Assembly (NCBI GenBank): GCA_030704615.1
Contig: CM060733.1
Coordinates: 73,658,001-73,718,000 of the forward strand
From: Takakia lepidozioides
Taxonomy: Eukaryota > Streptophyta > Takakiopsida > Takakiales > Takakiaceae
Reading direction: 5' to 3'
DNA: 60,000 bases
Positions 35,088-47,164 of the stretch are shown piece by piece (the stretch's first letter is position 1; each line of letters begins with the position of its first letter). The position numbers and the translations under genes are program-made. Below the pieces are notes generated by a model. It had not been told where the DNA came from, did not search any database, and saw only the letters and a program-made list of their open reading frames with translations.

Positions 35088-35964
35088 TGTTAGAGGACTG
35101 TCTGGGACTTAGACACTTATACGGGATCTGTAGGGTACCCTTAATTTTTGCACAGACTGAGACCAACAGGAGCCTTAGGGGTGACAGCAGCGCACTTTAG
35201 AAGGGGGTTACACAGCCCGTCACAGCCAACACAGCCAGTCACAGCCAACACAGCCCGTCACAGCTTCGCACAGCCCGACACAGCCCATCACAGCCAACAC
35301 AGCCCGTCACAGACACAGTGTCACAGGTTCACAGTTTCACACAGCTGTCACGACATAGGGAACGGATAGCAGGACAGGGAACGACTGTGGGGAACAACAC
35401 CTGCGAATGGAACATGTTAGTTCACGGACGACGGTTAGTGAGGGAAACGGTTAGAACAACGGGTAGGAAGATAAAAGGAGCAAGGACTGAAAGGGGAGGG
35501 GATCACTTCGGGGGGGGACTTCTGGCATCAGGGGAGGGGGGAGAGCATCGAAAAGATGAGAGCACGGAGTAGGAGAAGGAATCTGTTCTTGATGAATGCA
35601 AGCTATAGAATGTAATGTAGAGATTAGAGACACCATGGCTTCGCCTGATACTGATAGATATTAATCTGATACACTTCATACTCACACTGTGTAGAGAGAT
35701 CTGAGTGAAGCTGTGGAATGAATGGATGAGTTGATGGAATCCGATAGATTGATGAAGCAAACTGATACTTAATTATCAATAGTAAGGTAGCTAGCTAACA
35801 TGAATGCGGAAAGGAAACAAATAGGAAACACCCCCATGATACACTAGCTGTAGGTCATGACTGATTGTTCTGAGCGGGCTGAGTACTTAGAGATTTCCAA
35901 CTCTTCTATCTTGGAGTTTCCGCCTCGGATAGCGAAGGGATGGGTGAGTAAAAGCCGCGCGACA
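35088..35964 (+). repeat. 5' LTR (877 bp)
   Basis: TG...CA ends. Contains a CACAGCC minisatellite at about 35213-35345. It is shorter than the 3' LTR (986 bp), mostly through fewer minisatellite units. Confidence 0.92.
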
Positions 35965-36552
35965 TTTGGCGACCATACTGGGGAACTGGGTCATGAACAA
36001 CCAGATGTGACAGGCATCTGGTGGGATCATGGTGGTTGGACCATTAAAGAATTTGAAGTGAATCAAATTCCCTGTGGAACGAAGGAAGAAAGATTGTCCA
36101 AACAATTCTTTCAAAGGTTCTTGGAATTGCCAGACGGTTGTAAAGAAAATATTCTTAAGCGAGTGCATGATGCTGATCCGGAATGGGGTCTGGAGAAAGG
36201 AGTGATAAAGATTTATCAGGTAGCCTGTAGAGGAAGAGCACGTTGGTTACCAACATTGGTTTATGTGATAGCATTGCTATCCATTAAGCGAGTAGAGTTT
36301 GAAGGCTGGGAGGAAAGAAAGGTGAATGTTTATACTCATATGCATGAAGAGCTTGTACTGGTAAAGAATTGGATTCCAAAGGATATTTTGTGGATCAAAC
36401 TCACACCAAGAACAGCTTTCCAGACTTGTTTGCCATATGGTTATATGGTAACGGAGACTTCAAGTATAGCCAAGGGTGCATTGAAGCTTGAAAGAAACCC
36501 AGGCATATACGAGAGATATTACAGAAGAGAGTTTTGGTTATTGCCACATTAA
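35857..36552 (+). CDS. Leader/pre-gag protein of the gypsy element
   Basis: A 231-codon frame that starts in the LTR (MTDCSERAEYLEISNSS), runs through the primer-binding site and ends at TAA in internal sequence. Segments include GIWWDHGGW, FFQRFLELPDGCKENILKRV, RGRARWLPTLVYVIALLSIK and NWIPKDILWIKLTPRTAFQT. The same frame recurs at 14600-15052 in another copy, so it is conserved and not a chance frame. No domain is recognised; its place before Gag suggests a structural or leader protein. The translated PBS part may mean the true start is further in. Confidence 0.55.
   Translation: MTDCSERAEYLEISNSSILEFPPRIAKGWVSKSRATFGDHTGELGHEQPDVTGIWWDHGGWTIKEFEVNQIPCGTKEERLSKQFFQRFLELPDGCKENILKRVHDADPEWGLEKGVIKIYQVACRGRARWLPTLVYVIALLSIKRVEFEGWEERKVNVYTHMHEELVLVKNWIPKDILWIKLTPRTAFQTCLPYGYMVTETSSIAKGALKLERNPGIYERYYRREFWLLPH
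35965..35984 (+). promoter_or_regulatory. Primer-binding site candidate
   Basis: TTTGGCGACCATACTGGGGA follows the 5' LTR directly. TGGCGACC from 35967 has the TGG expected as complement of a tRNA CCA end. The tRNA was not identified. Confidence 0.65.
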
Positions 36553-36979
36553 AAGAAATGAAAGACATGGGACATGAGTGATGAAGAGAAGCTAGACGCC
36601 AGAGATATTCAGCAAAAAGAGAAAGCTATCTGAAAGCTAATTATCCATATCTTTGGGAGAGAGGAATAGACATAGGGGAATCATCTGGACCTCTCACACC
36701 ATTAAGATCAAAGTACATCACCCATACCCGGAAGAACTAGAGTTGGATGCCACTCCTTCTTTTCTTTGCAAGAAAGATTAAGGGAATTGGTACGGGAAGA
36801 AGATCAATCACGAGGTGAAAGATCTGAGGTACATCCCTGGATAAAAGATTTGACAGAAATCTTTGATAAGAGTTGGCATGGAACACCAAAAGCAGGACTC
36901 CAGTTTCTGAAGCGGAAGGTGAAGAAGGAGGAGGATGTGGCAGAGCCAACGGAGAGTTCAGACTCTCCAACACCATTAC

Positions 36980-38510
36980 AGTTGAGTTACATGTGAAGAA
37001 GAAACCCAAGGGCAGAACTTGGAGGATGAAAACAGAGAGGAAATTGGAAGAGGAAAATATGAAGAAGTAGACCCAACAGCTGAGGTTGAGACTACAACCA
37101 GGACATCCCAACCCGTTGGACCTGGATCAAGTGGAGCACTTGGATCACAGGCCAACGAAGGTGTCGGCTCAGGGGGATCAGGCGGGCTGCCTGGCGGATC
37201 TGGCTCTGGGGGGACAGGGAGTGTGGGAAGTAGTAGTGCAACTGAAGCTGGGAATACTGTGAATATCGTGGGGGCCAGTAGCAGGGAGTGCTCAAGGGCC
37301 ACCACTTGGTGGAAGATCCACACAAAAACAAGGTCCAGAAGGACCAGACCAGCAAGGTGCCAGCACCTGTCAGTGGGCAGAAGGTAGGGCCACAGATGGC
37401 GTTACAACCAACACGGGCAAAACCACCTTTTCCAATATATTCAGGAAAGGGGATCCCGATGTACACATTAGCCAATTTGAGCACATGTGTATAGTGAACA
37501 ATGAGAATGGCGATGATGCCAAGATGAGATTGTTTCCTTGTTCACTATCAAGAAAGCAAGTGAATGGTATGCAAGATTCCCTGATAATCATTTCCTAACC
37601 TGGAATGGCTTGAATACACATTCCGAAATAGGTTCAGGACAAGTAAAACTGAGGATGAAGTGTATGGAAGTTTACAACAGTTAAAGCAAAGAAGCATGAA
37701 ACTGTTGAGGAGTATATGGAAAAGATGGAATTGATGATGAAAAACTGGCTGCAGTACCAGCACCCGGTTTACAGAAGACTTGGTTTGTGAGTGGACTAAG
37801 ACCAGAGTTGCAAAAGAAAGTGGATATGTTACCCCATAATACAGTGGAGGAGGCATTTGAAACTGCAAACAGAATTGAGCAATTGGGAATGCTCAGGAGA
37901 GAGAAAAGGGATGATGAGGACTCTGAGGATGAGTCAGATGAAGAAGAAGAGCAAGAACTAAAAAGGAAGAGTAAGAGAAAGGAGAAGTTGAAGAGGGATA
38001 ACTATGAAAAAAGATTGAAGAAATCTTGAAGAAGTATGCCACAGAGGCTGCAACACATTGGAGGAAGGGTGTATGGTGTGCAAAGTGCCAGAATGAAGGC
38101 CATACCACCACAGAATGCCACATGAAGGAGAAACACTGTACTATCTGTAAAATGGATAACCATTCTACTGAGAATTGTTACTACAACAGAAGGACAGCTG
38201 CAAGAGAACCTAGGCAAGTAAGGGTGCATCAGGTGCAGCCCCAGCCAAGAAGAAACAATGATCAGGACCACTATGGTAGGTCTGGTGGTTATAAACAATG
38301 GCATGGAAGGGAGAGGTAATTCAAGAGGGAATTACCAAGGAAATTCCAGAGGCAACTATCAGGGTAATCCAAGGGGAATTACCAGCCCGGGAATCAGGAT
38401 TACAGAAATAATCCAAGAACAGACCAAGGGCGAGGACCCAATGGTGAAGAACTATGTTACTATTGTAATCAGCCAGGACATCGCAAGGCAGCCTGTTCAT
38501 TCTGGATAGA
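36980..38510 (+). pseudogene. Gag region with three CCHC zinc knuckles
   Basis: Frames in this region form a Gag with frameshifts. A Gly/Ser/Thr-rich stretch (about 37130-37280) precedes a retrotransposon Gag core (FSGKGDPDVHISQFEHMC-like across frames at 37435, then SEWYARFP at 37560). A charged segment follows (KRDDEDSEDESDEEEEQEL, 37908). Zinc knuckles CAKCQNEGHTTTEC (38077), CTICKMDNHSTENC (about 38137) and CYYCNQPGHRKAAC (about 38456) follow, each CX2CX4HX4C for RNA packaging. At least two frameshifts (near 37535 and 37730) and one near 38320 break it. Confidence 0.8.
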
Positions 38511-39045
38511 CACCAGAATGAGATGAGAGCTCCTGTGAATGAGGGCCCAGTGGTGGCAGCTCACATGGTTAGGCCATGTGTTGTACCAGAAGTAAGTACA
38601 ATGATAGTAACAAGAAGCAAAGCCAAACTAATACCTCCAGTAGTTGAGGAAGATGATGATAATGAAGATGGCATGATATGCCTGAAGATGAGAGACTTGG
38701 AAAGATGAGAAGGAACTGCACAAGGAAGTGGCATACCATAAGGGAAATGCAGAAGAGTACTGATATTCCTGTGGCAGATTCCTCTGATTCTGATGGAGAA
38801 GAAGAAGTGAGTGAGGATGAAAGGAAGAAAGAAGATGCAGACATGCAAAGTAATGAAGAGACTTTGGCTGAAGTAATATGCAGACCAAACCAAAGAGATT
38901 ACCATTGGACAGCTATTGGCTGTGGCACCTTATTGTAGGCACAGGCTGTATCAAGCAATCAATCGAATTGCCCAGGAGACAGGAAACACAGACCTGAACA
39001 GCAAGGTGACCAGTTATAATGTGAAGCCGGAGGCGAGAAACAGTC

Positions 39046-39914
39046 ATGGACTTTGATGATTCTATGCCAGTAATCCAATTGAGAATTGGAAGCACAGAAC
39101 TAACTGATGTACTGATAGATGGAGGTTCTGGAGTTAAATATCATGACAGACCAATTAAGAAGAAGCTTGGTCTAAGTAACATGAAACCAGCCCCATTTAC
39201 AGTAACAATGGCAGATCAAAGAAGTGTACAGCCATTGGGATTAATAAGAGGAGTTAAGATACAGATACAGAAGATGAATTTATGATCACAGTAACTGTGT
39301 TGAAGATGGATGAAGTCATGGAGGCTTACTCCTTATTATTGGGACGTCCGTGGCTGAAACAGGCCAGGGTATTCCATGACTGGAATTCTCAGTTACTAAC
39401 CGTGCATAATGGGATACACGAGATACAAATTACCACAAAGAAATCTAGTAGATTACCTGCTACGAGAAGACCTCGAGGAGTCAGAGAGTATGACTGGAGA
39501 GGAGGACTGGATGAGGAGCAGGAAGCTACCCTATTTGCTGCACACCCAGAGTGGGAGCAGGTTGCAGAGATGCGGCTGGAAAGCCTAAGTTGTTTAAGAG
39601 GTATCTGCTGTGGTGTAGTGACAGCAACACCAATTGAAGAGGAAACCAGCAGTTACCCATCACATTTCTATGAAGAAGAAAGAGAAGGAGAAATGGAAAT
39701 CCTAGAGGAACCAGCCACTGTGAGCTTACAGGATGAAGTGGTGACTGGTTGGACAATCACAGCTGATGAGCAGGTGAGGGAAGTGAATGTGGGAACTAAA
39801 GAGGAACCGAGGATGGTGAAAGTAGGAGCTGATTTGGAGCCGAATTCTTTGAAGAAGCTAAAAGCTTGTTCATCAAATACAGAGATGTATTTGCTTGGAG
39901 CTATGAGGATCTAA
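39046..39914 (+). pseudogene. Retropepsin domain and PR-RT linker
   Basis: Aspartic protease with LIDGGSGV (about 39112-39135; D-G-G in place of D-T/S-G) and the gypsy-type C-terminal segment YSLLLGRPWLKQARVFHDW in the frame from 39282. The frameshift between the two at about 39280 separates them. An acidic linker leads to RT. Confidence 0.75.
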
Positions 39915-40507
39915 AAGGGATACCACCTGAAGTCTGTCAGCATAAGATTGAACTGGAACCAGGGTCAGTACCAATCAAGCAGGCGAGGTACAGAATGAAT
40001 CCCAACTACGCACAGAAGGTTGGAGAAGAGATCAAGAAGTTGGCTGAGGCTAAGTTTATATACCCAATAGAGTATACAACTTGGTTGTCACCCATTGTTA
40101 TAGTTCCCAAGAAGAATGGTAAACTAAGAGTATGTGTGAACTACAAGAAGCTGAATGCTTGTACGAAGAAAGATCCTTTCCCTTTGCCATTCACAGAAGC
40201 AGTATTGGACACTGTGGCAGGCCATGAGAGATGTACTCATTCATGGATGGCTTCAGTGGTTATAATCAAGTGCAAGTGGCAGAAGAAGACCAAGGAAAAG
40301 ACAGCTTTCATCACAGACTGGGGTGCTTATGCATACAAAGTCATGCCCTTTGGACTTTGTAATGCACCAGCAACCTTTCAGAGAGTGATAAGTGAATCTT
40401 TTCATGAGTATCTGGATGATTTCATGCAGGTGTTCTTGGATGATTTCAGTGTGTACAGCTCTAAGAATGAGCACTTGCATAAATTGGAGTTATGTCTGGC
40501 CAGATGA
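39866..40507 (+). pseudogene. Reverse transcriptase domain
   Basis: Gypsy RT: IKQARYRMNPNYAQKVGEEI, WLSPIVIVPKKNGKLRVCVN, then a local double frameshift near 40230-40290 hides FMDGFSGYNQV, which is seen in another frame. It resumes with AYKVMPFGLCNAPATFQRVI and the catalytic box VFLDDFSVYS (about 40432; FLDD in place of YxDD). TGA at 40505 replaces an expected codon before CRMRGLGLNPEKC. Confidence 0.85.
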
Positions 40508-40629
40508 TGCAGGATGAGAGGTCTGGGCCTGAATCCAGAGAAGTGTACTTTCTGTGTGAACTCAGGGGTGCTTCTGGGACACATTGTGTGTAAGAAGGGA
40601 CTTCTTGTGGATCCCAGGAAGACAGAGCC

Positions 40630-41429
40630 ATTAAAGCCTCTCCACCACCAGTGAATGTTAAGAGTTTAAGGAGATTCCTTGGGCAAACCAGTTATTACAG
40701 AAGATTTGTCAAAAGGTATGCACAAATAGCAGCACCATTGAGCAAGCTTCTGAAGAAAGATGCAGTGTTTGCCTGGACAGCTGAATGTCAACAGGCGTTT
40801 GAGGAACTTACACTGTCAGTAACAACTACACCTGTGCTGATTAACCCTCACTGGCATGTAGTATTTCATGTTCACTGCGATGCATCAGGAGAAGCGTTGG
40901 GAGCGGTGTTAGCCCAGAATGTTACAGGAAATATAGATTCACCTGTGTACTATGCTAGCAGGTTGATGAACAGTGCTGAAAGGAACTATAGCACAACTGA
41001 AAGAGAAGCACTGGCAATGATTTATGCAGTCAAGAAATTCAGGCATTACCTATTGGGAAGAAAGTTTATGTTTATGTGGATCACCAGGCTCTGATATATC
41101 TGGTGAACAAACCTTTGATAAGTGGAAGGATAGCGAGGTGGTTAATAATCTTGCATGAGTTTGAGTTCGAGGTTTATTTACAAGCCTGGCCGTTGCATCT
41201 TGTGGCAGATCATTTGTCACGACTAACAACAGGAGAGGCCGCCACAGGAGTGGACGATCAGTTACCTGATGCGAGTTTATTTGTAATGGAGGTGCAAGGA
41301 AGTGCAGATGAATGGTTAGATTGGCAGTGGCCAATCAGATACTACCTTACTCATGGTCAGTGCCCACCTAGTTATGGTAAGGAGCAGAGGAAGAGAATCG
41401 CTATCAAAGCTTTACCTATACTATGGTAG
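40630..41429 (+). pseudogene. RNase H domain
   Basis: RT thumb FLGQTSYYRRFVKRYAQIAA, then RNase H with HCDASGEALGAVLAQN (first Asp) and NYSTTEREALAMIYAVKKFR (Glu). A frameshift at about 41085 puts VDHQALIYLVNKPL, the next Asp, in another frame. The tail runs to 41429. Confidence 0.8.
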
Positions 41430-42696
41430 GAAGCAGAATGTATAAGCTAGGACCTGATGGAGTACTAAAACGATGCTTGTACCACCATGAAGTAAATAAA
41501 GTTTTGGAGGAAGTTCATAAAGGAGTGGCTGGAGGTCATTTTGGAGAAGAGACTACCAGTAGAAGATACTACTCGCAGGTTACTGGTGGCCTACTTTGTT
41601 CAAAGATGTACAAGTATTGTCAAGTTGTGATGAATGTCAGAGGCTAGGACCTTTGCAGAGATCTGGAAGGATGGCCTTGCATCCTACAATGCCTACGGAA
41701 CCATTTCAGAAATGGGGACTAGACTTTGTTGGACCAATTAACCCACCAGCCAAGAATACACGGAACAGGTACATAATTACAGCCACTGATTATACTACGA
41801 AGTGGGTGGAAGCTAAAGCTTTGAGGGACAACACAGCCAAGTCCACAGCAAGGTTCCTGTATGAGAACATACTTACACGATTTGGCTGTCCCTTAGAATT
41901 ATCAGTGATCAGGGAAGTCACTTCATTAATGAGACCATTGAATTATTGACTAAAGAGTTCATGATTGTGCATAGGAAGAGTACAACATATTACCACAGGG
42001 TAATGGGACAGGCAGAGGCTACCAACAAAATACTATGTACTATCTTGGCTAAGATAGTCAATGCAAACAGAAACGGATTGGGATACAAAGCTGCTGACAG
42101 CTTTGTGGTCATACAGGACTTCATATAAAGTCACCACTAAGTATACACCATTCCAATTAGTTTATGGTATGGAAGCCTTACTTCCAGTGGAATTCCTGTT
42201 ACCTACCATGAGAACGGAGTGGGGAAAGAGAATGGAATTGCAAGATTCCATTAAGGTCAGGAAACATGAATTATACCATGTGGAAGAAGTACGTGCTGAT
42301 GCAGCTGATAATATGACCAGAATTCAGATGAAGAGGAAGGAACAGTTTGATGAAGGCAAGTTAAAAACTTTTAAGACGGGAGATTTGGTTCTATGGTTGC
42401 AGAAGAAGGGAAAGATTAAAGCTTCTAAGCTTAAATCACCATGGAAAGGACCTTATGTCATACAAAAGATGTATGATAACAACACCGCCATGTTACAAAC
42501 CATTAACAAAGAAATGCTGGGAAGAGTCAATGCCAATAAGTTAAAGGGTACAGTGGTATCCATGACAAACCATTGCAGCATGATTTGCATGTTGAAACGC
42601 AAGAGCAGTCACGGGCTGCGCCAGTGTTACCAACGGAGTATGGAGCACTTGTCGCTAGGCCAAGCATATATGACCAGGCGGGCAGAACAAGCGTGA
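41423..42696 (+). pseudogene. Integrase domain
   Basis: N-terminal zinc module HKGVAGGHFGEET then CDECQRLGPLQR (HHCC). Catalytic core starts KWGLDFVGPI with the first Asp. The second Asp lies in frame-shifted ISDQGSHF-like sequence at 41905, and the Glu in VMGQAEATNKIL (about 42000). C-terminal GDLVLWLQKKGKIKASKLKS and WKGPYVIQKMYDNN follow. Three frame changes (about 41600, 41900, 42060) break it. No chromodomain. Confidence 0.85.
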
Positions 42697-42912
42697 CACA
42701 GCCTATCACAACCATCACAGGCACGACACAGCCTATCACAGCCCATACACAGCTATCACAGGTACAGCCTATCACAGCCCAGCACGGCGCAACACAGCCT
42801 ATCACAACCTACCACAGCGTGTCACAGCCTATCACAGCTTACCACAGTGCATCACAGCCTATCACAGGTACCACAGTATGACACAGCCTGTCACAGCTCA
42901 ACACAGCCTACT
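42690..42912. repeat. CACAGC minisatellite after pol
   Basis: Repeats of TATCACAGCC/ACACAGCC with variants, of the same type as the LTR minisatellites. Confidence 0.9.
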
Positions 42913-43393
42913 AGGGTTACACGATCCATAGAATCAGTGACAGGTGGACGCACAATAACTTCAGGAAAATGGCCGACGGAAGAAAGGACGGAAACCAGTT
43001 TAAAAATAGACACGTGGAAGTCAGGGCGCGACACACAGCTGAGAAGGAAGTGCAAGAACAGGTGTCATCAAGAAAGAGGACAAGAATGGCGTCAAAGTAC
43101 CTACTTAGCGCGTCAATTCGGATGAATGGCGGGCCCATTAATGAATACGGAAAAGGGGAACGGAACAAACGGCAAGTACAGAAAAGCGAAATTCTTGTCA
43201 CATGTGTGATCCTAGTGGACAATCCAGCAGGGAAAGTCCACTAAAGAAATTAAATTTAAAATCCAGTCACAGCGGTTACAGCCAATCGAAAGCCAAAAAG
43301 GGATCAAGAAATTGGAGGGAATTAAGCGCAAGAGTCGGCGTCGTTCTAAGTAACGGGCGTCTCGACGGGACAGACCATCAATGCTATAGCTTT

Positions 43394-46300
43394 GAAGCTA
43401 TGGAGGAACTAACAGACTATACGCTCGCAATATTACTTACGCAGTGGCATAGACACGAAAGAACAGAGCGGAGCTTTTCTCTTGATCGATGCTTGCAAGC
43501 CCCGCAGGCTTACAAGAAATTACCCATAGCTTTTTGTGGCAACCATACGTTATGCTTTGTGCACTACAGGCATTCTTCAATTGTTACAGCCAAAACATTT
43601 CTGTGGGTCTAGAATGAAGAGAGTGAGAGGAATGGAGGAAATCAGGGTGAAGAGCACCACAATTCTGCAGAAACAAACGATTGCTACCCCACAGGCGATA
43701 CAGATACTGAAGGAGCTGAGATTGCAAGGATTGCAAAGCAAAGATTGGACATTGCACCATAGACAGTACATGTTACAATTCTTGCAGAACTTTGAGCCAA
43801 GGACAGGAGCAACAACGGTGAAGGGAGTTGAATTAGTAATTACTCCCCTATACCTACAGCAATTGTTTCGATTGCCAGCAGGTCAGGTGCATGTGGAGGA
43901 GCACAGGGCAAGACTGCAAATAGGGGACTTATTCCAAGAAGGGAGTTTCTTTAAAACTCAGGGTTATGCTTGTACCAAGGCCGTGTACCCAGGGCTAAGG
44001 AGGTAGGCCAGGTATTGAACGTTCTGTTTGCCATGAAACAGAACCAACAGTATTTGAGCAGATCCTTCACAGAGGAAATACTCAAAGCCGTAGAATGGGC
44101 GGACATAATGTACAACGCACTGGTAGAGGAGATGAAAAGATTACAGGGTACTGCCGCAAAGTCTCCTATCATAGTGTCTGGCCCAATCATTGCTCAAATA
44201 ATTCTTGATTCTGGCATACTTGATGCTCGAAAGAAAGAAGAAAGGAGAGTGTTTGAGCCAGAAACCACTGCAATGGAAGAGCAAGGCTCTTCACAGTGAG
44301 GGTGGACTGGCGGCAACCGAGAATAAGAGACAGAGGCGGGGAAAGATGGCGGATCCACTGGCTTCACGGAATCCGCATGATAATGTTTCCCAAGTTTTGT
44401 GCAGGAAGGGGCACAGCAGCACAGAGAACTGCTATTACTAGAAGCAGGACCTTCAGAGAGGGAAGAGGAAGTTACTTCAGTATCACAGCCATCACACAGA
44501 TGATCGGCTTGTCACAAGGTTACAAGTTGTCCATGCAGCTCAACCAGAAATAATTGATTTGGAAAAAGAAGGGTTAGATATTCCAACTACAGAACAGATA
44601 GTGGCAGAAATTGAGAAGGGGGACCTTCTCTATGAATATTCTGGTCTGGTCAAGGAGACAGATTCCAGAGGTGCAACAGTTGCCCAAGGGAAATCCTGAG
44701 GTGCATATAATACACACACCTGTGTCGGAGGTACCACAGGTAGAATGTCAAGACACTGCAGCACCGGTGATGGATGAAGTGGTTCAGGAAGAAAATCTGG
44801 TGGGACAATGGCCTGAGTGGTTCGTGAGACATCACACTGTTGAGGATCAGGGAGAACAGCAGCAAGCTCACCATGATGACCCTCAACAGGCAATGCTTAT
44901 GAGTTCCATAGGCAGGACACTTAATTTGTTGGGGACTTATGTCAAATCCCATGTTCCAACTACCCAATTGACAGCCTTGAGAGAGGAACTCAGGAAGGAG
45001 TTTGAGGCTCGACTAGCCACTGAGTGTGCAAACAAGGTCGATGAAGAGGTCACTCTCAAGATGCAGCAAGACTTGGAGAATACAGAAGCGGCTTTGCAAT
45101 TGGCCAAGGAACAATTGATTGAGGCAGGCCTCGCGCAAGACCAATTGCACGAAGCACATAAGCAACAGCTATACCAAATGCAGGTGCAACATGAAAGCAA
45201 GTTGCAAGAAGTGAATGCACTACATACGGAGTTGCAGACAGTGCATGACAGGATGGCCATACAATGTGCTACACTCACAACTATGCTTGACCAATCTACA
45301 AAAGAAATAAACAGTCAAGCGGAAAAATGTATGAAGGCAGAGCAGAGAGAATGTTGAGCAAATGAAACTCATTGTCGATATGAAGAATACAATCTGTCGC
45401 AATGAGGATACTTTCAAGCAATACAGGCATTGAAGCTGATCAAGAGAGCACATCCTGGAGTTGCAACAAACGATCATGGCCAATAGAAATGAAATCTCGG
45501 TCACTAACAAGGCTTGGAAGGAAGCCAATAATCTACTTGCTGCCTATGCGAATTTGGTTGAACCTCATGCGAAGCGCATGGAGGCTTTACAACAGCAATT
45601 GGATGTGTACAAACTAAGAGAGGAGCACACTCTCAGAGGAACCACAAGCAACTTGGTGGATAACCACCTTATGCAGGTCTGGTTAGCACAAGGGCCAGTG
45701 GAGGGCAAAGCACCACGAAAGCTCACCCAAAGCGAGATGAATGAGCTCAGACTGCAAGTGCAGAACATTGCCACAACTACTATAGACAATGTCTATAGTA
45801 GGATAGCGGAGTTACAGGAGGATGTAGAGACGGACTGCAGACTCAAGTGGAGGACCTCACTTCAAATATCGACAAAAGAGTCTATATACCTGAGGAACAG
45901 CTAATGGCTTCTTATTTACAAGCCAGAACTTTGGCTTTTCAGTCTTCTTCACAGGAGGTGCAGGAGATGCCAATGATACAAGAGCCAGTGCCACCAACAC
46001 CACAACAAGTCACTGTGCCAGTAGCTGACCCTGTTGTTACTACAACCACACCACAGCCACCACAGCCTGAGGTATGGGGCAATGCTGCTTTTAACCCACC
46101 TAAAACTCCAGCTGCGAGGGAGTACAGTAGGGCTATGATTATGCCCTTCAACCAAATTCCCATCATGTTGGATTTGGCTTGGAAAGAATTTAGTCCTCCG
46201 CAGTCATTGGCACATTACTACCAAATCATGCGCATTTGGCTGCCAGTGGCAACAAGGACTAAAGTTCTTCCCAACAATCGACCAATTGAGGATCATCACT

Positions 46301-47125
46301 TTGCACAATACTGGCATGAGGCAGGTACAATGTTGAAGGAATTAATTGCCTTCCAAGTTGTACATGGATTCATTTATACCAAGACCAAGGAGGTAGCAAG
46401 TATTGTCATGGGGCGGGTTATACTACGCTGCTTGTTTTCTGGTACGTTATCACATTGAGCAGCAAAAGATGCAATCGCGCTTTCTGAGTTATTCAGTGGG
46501 GATCATTGGGTCTTACCTTCAGTGCCACCTCATATGTACCTATATGAGCAAAAGTTATGATGCAAAAGGATTCTCAAATTCGTTCATGGTTTCATGCGGC
46601 CTGGAACAATTTGTCAACACAGAATTCGGCATTGATGATATTTTCTATAAGGGACATGTGGCATGGAAATACTTGCACAATTCACAAGTCATTGGTACCC
46701 CACTCACCTGGAGACAAGGAGCTCAGTGTCTTCACCAATTTTGCCGTTCAGCGTTTACAGCAAGTTTTAAAATATAAACTTCCAGACATGGTAGGACAAC
46801 ATTGTATGCCCCAGAGGATTCCACAAAAAGTTCGACAATAAAACACCTGAGAAGCGATGAGGATTCTGATACAACTGTTTCTTCAGCGGATTCTTTTGAC
46901 ATGGGAGAAGACTATGCAATTCAAATGGCAGAGAAGAAGCGACGGGGGTCTCCTATGCCTGAAAGGTTACCTCGATATCAGCCTCCAGAGGGAATCACTT
47001 ATCCGGGTAGTGTTCAATCATCTCCGTCAACCAGTGACAGACCTCGGGCGTACACACAGTCCGCCACGAAACTCTCAACGTCAGAAAGGTGCTCACTCAC
47101 AAAGGTTTGCTAATCGCAATCAGTA
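43394..47125 (+). pseudogene. Extra 3' coding region of the gypsy element
   Basis: About 3.7 kb of overlapping frames between pol and the 3' LTR, not typical of compact gypsy elements. Order: MEELTDYTLAILLTQW start (43394); WTLHHRQYMLQFLQN; a Cys-His remnant CRKGHSSTENCYY near 44405 similar to the Gag knuckle; long coiled-coil-forming segments (44975-45350 and 45461-45840, rich in Leu, Gln, Glu); a Pro/Gln/Thr-rich linker (about 45960-46070); and SLAHYYQIMRIWLPVATRT with a further globular part to 47113. Frameshifts occur. The start matches 23888-24549 in another copy. It could be a second Gag-like structural protein or a captured gene; I do not recognise it. Confidence 0.6.
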
Positions 47126-47147
47126 AACCGTGAGGACACGGCTTTTT

Positions 47148-47164
47148 GAGAGGGGAAGGGGTAA
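47148..47164 (+). promoter_or_regulatory. Polypurine tract
   Basis: GAGAGGGGAAGGGGTAA directly before the 3' LTR, the expected primer of plus-strand synthesis. Confidence 0.8.
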
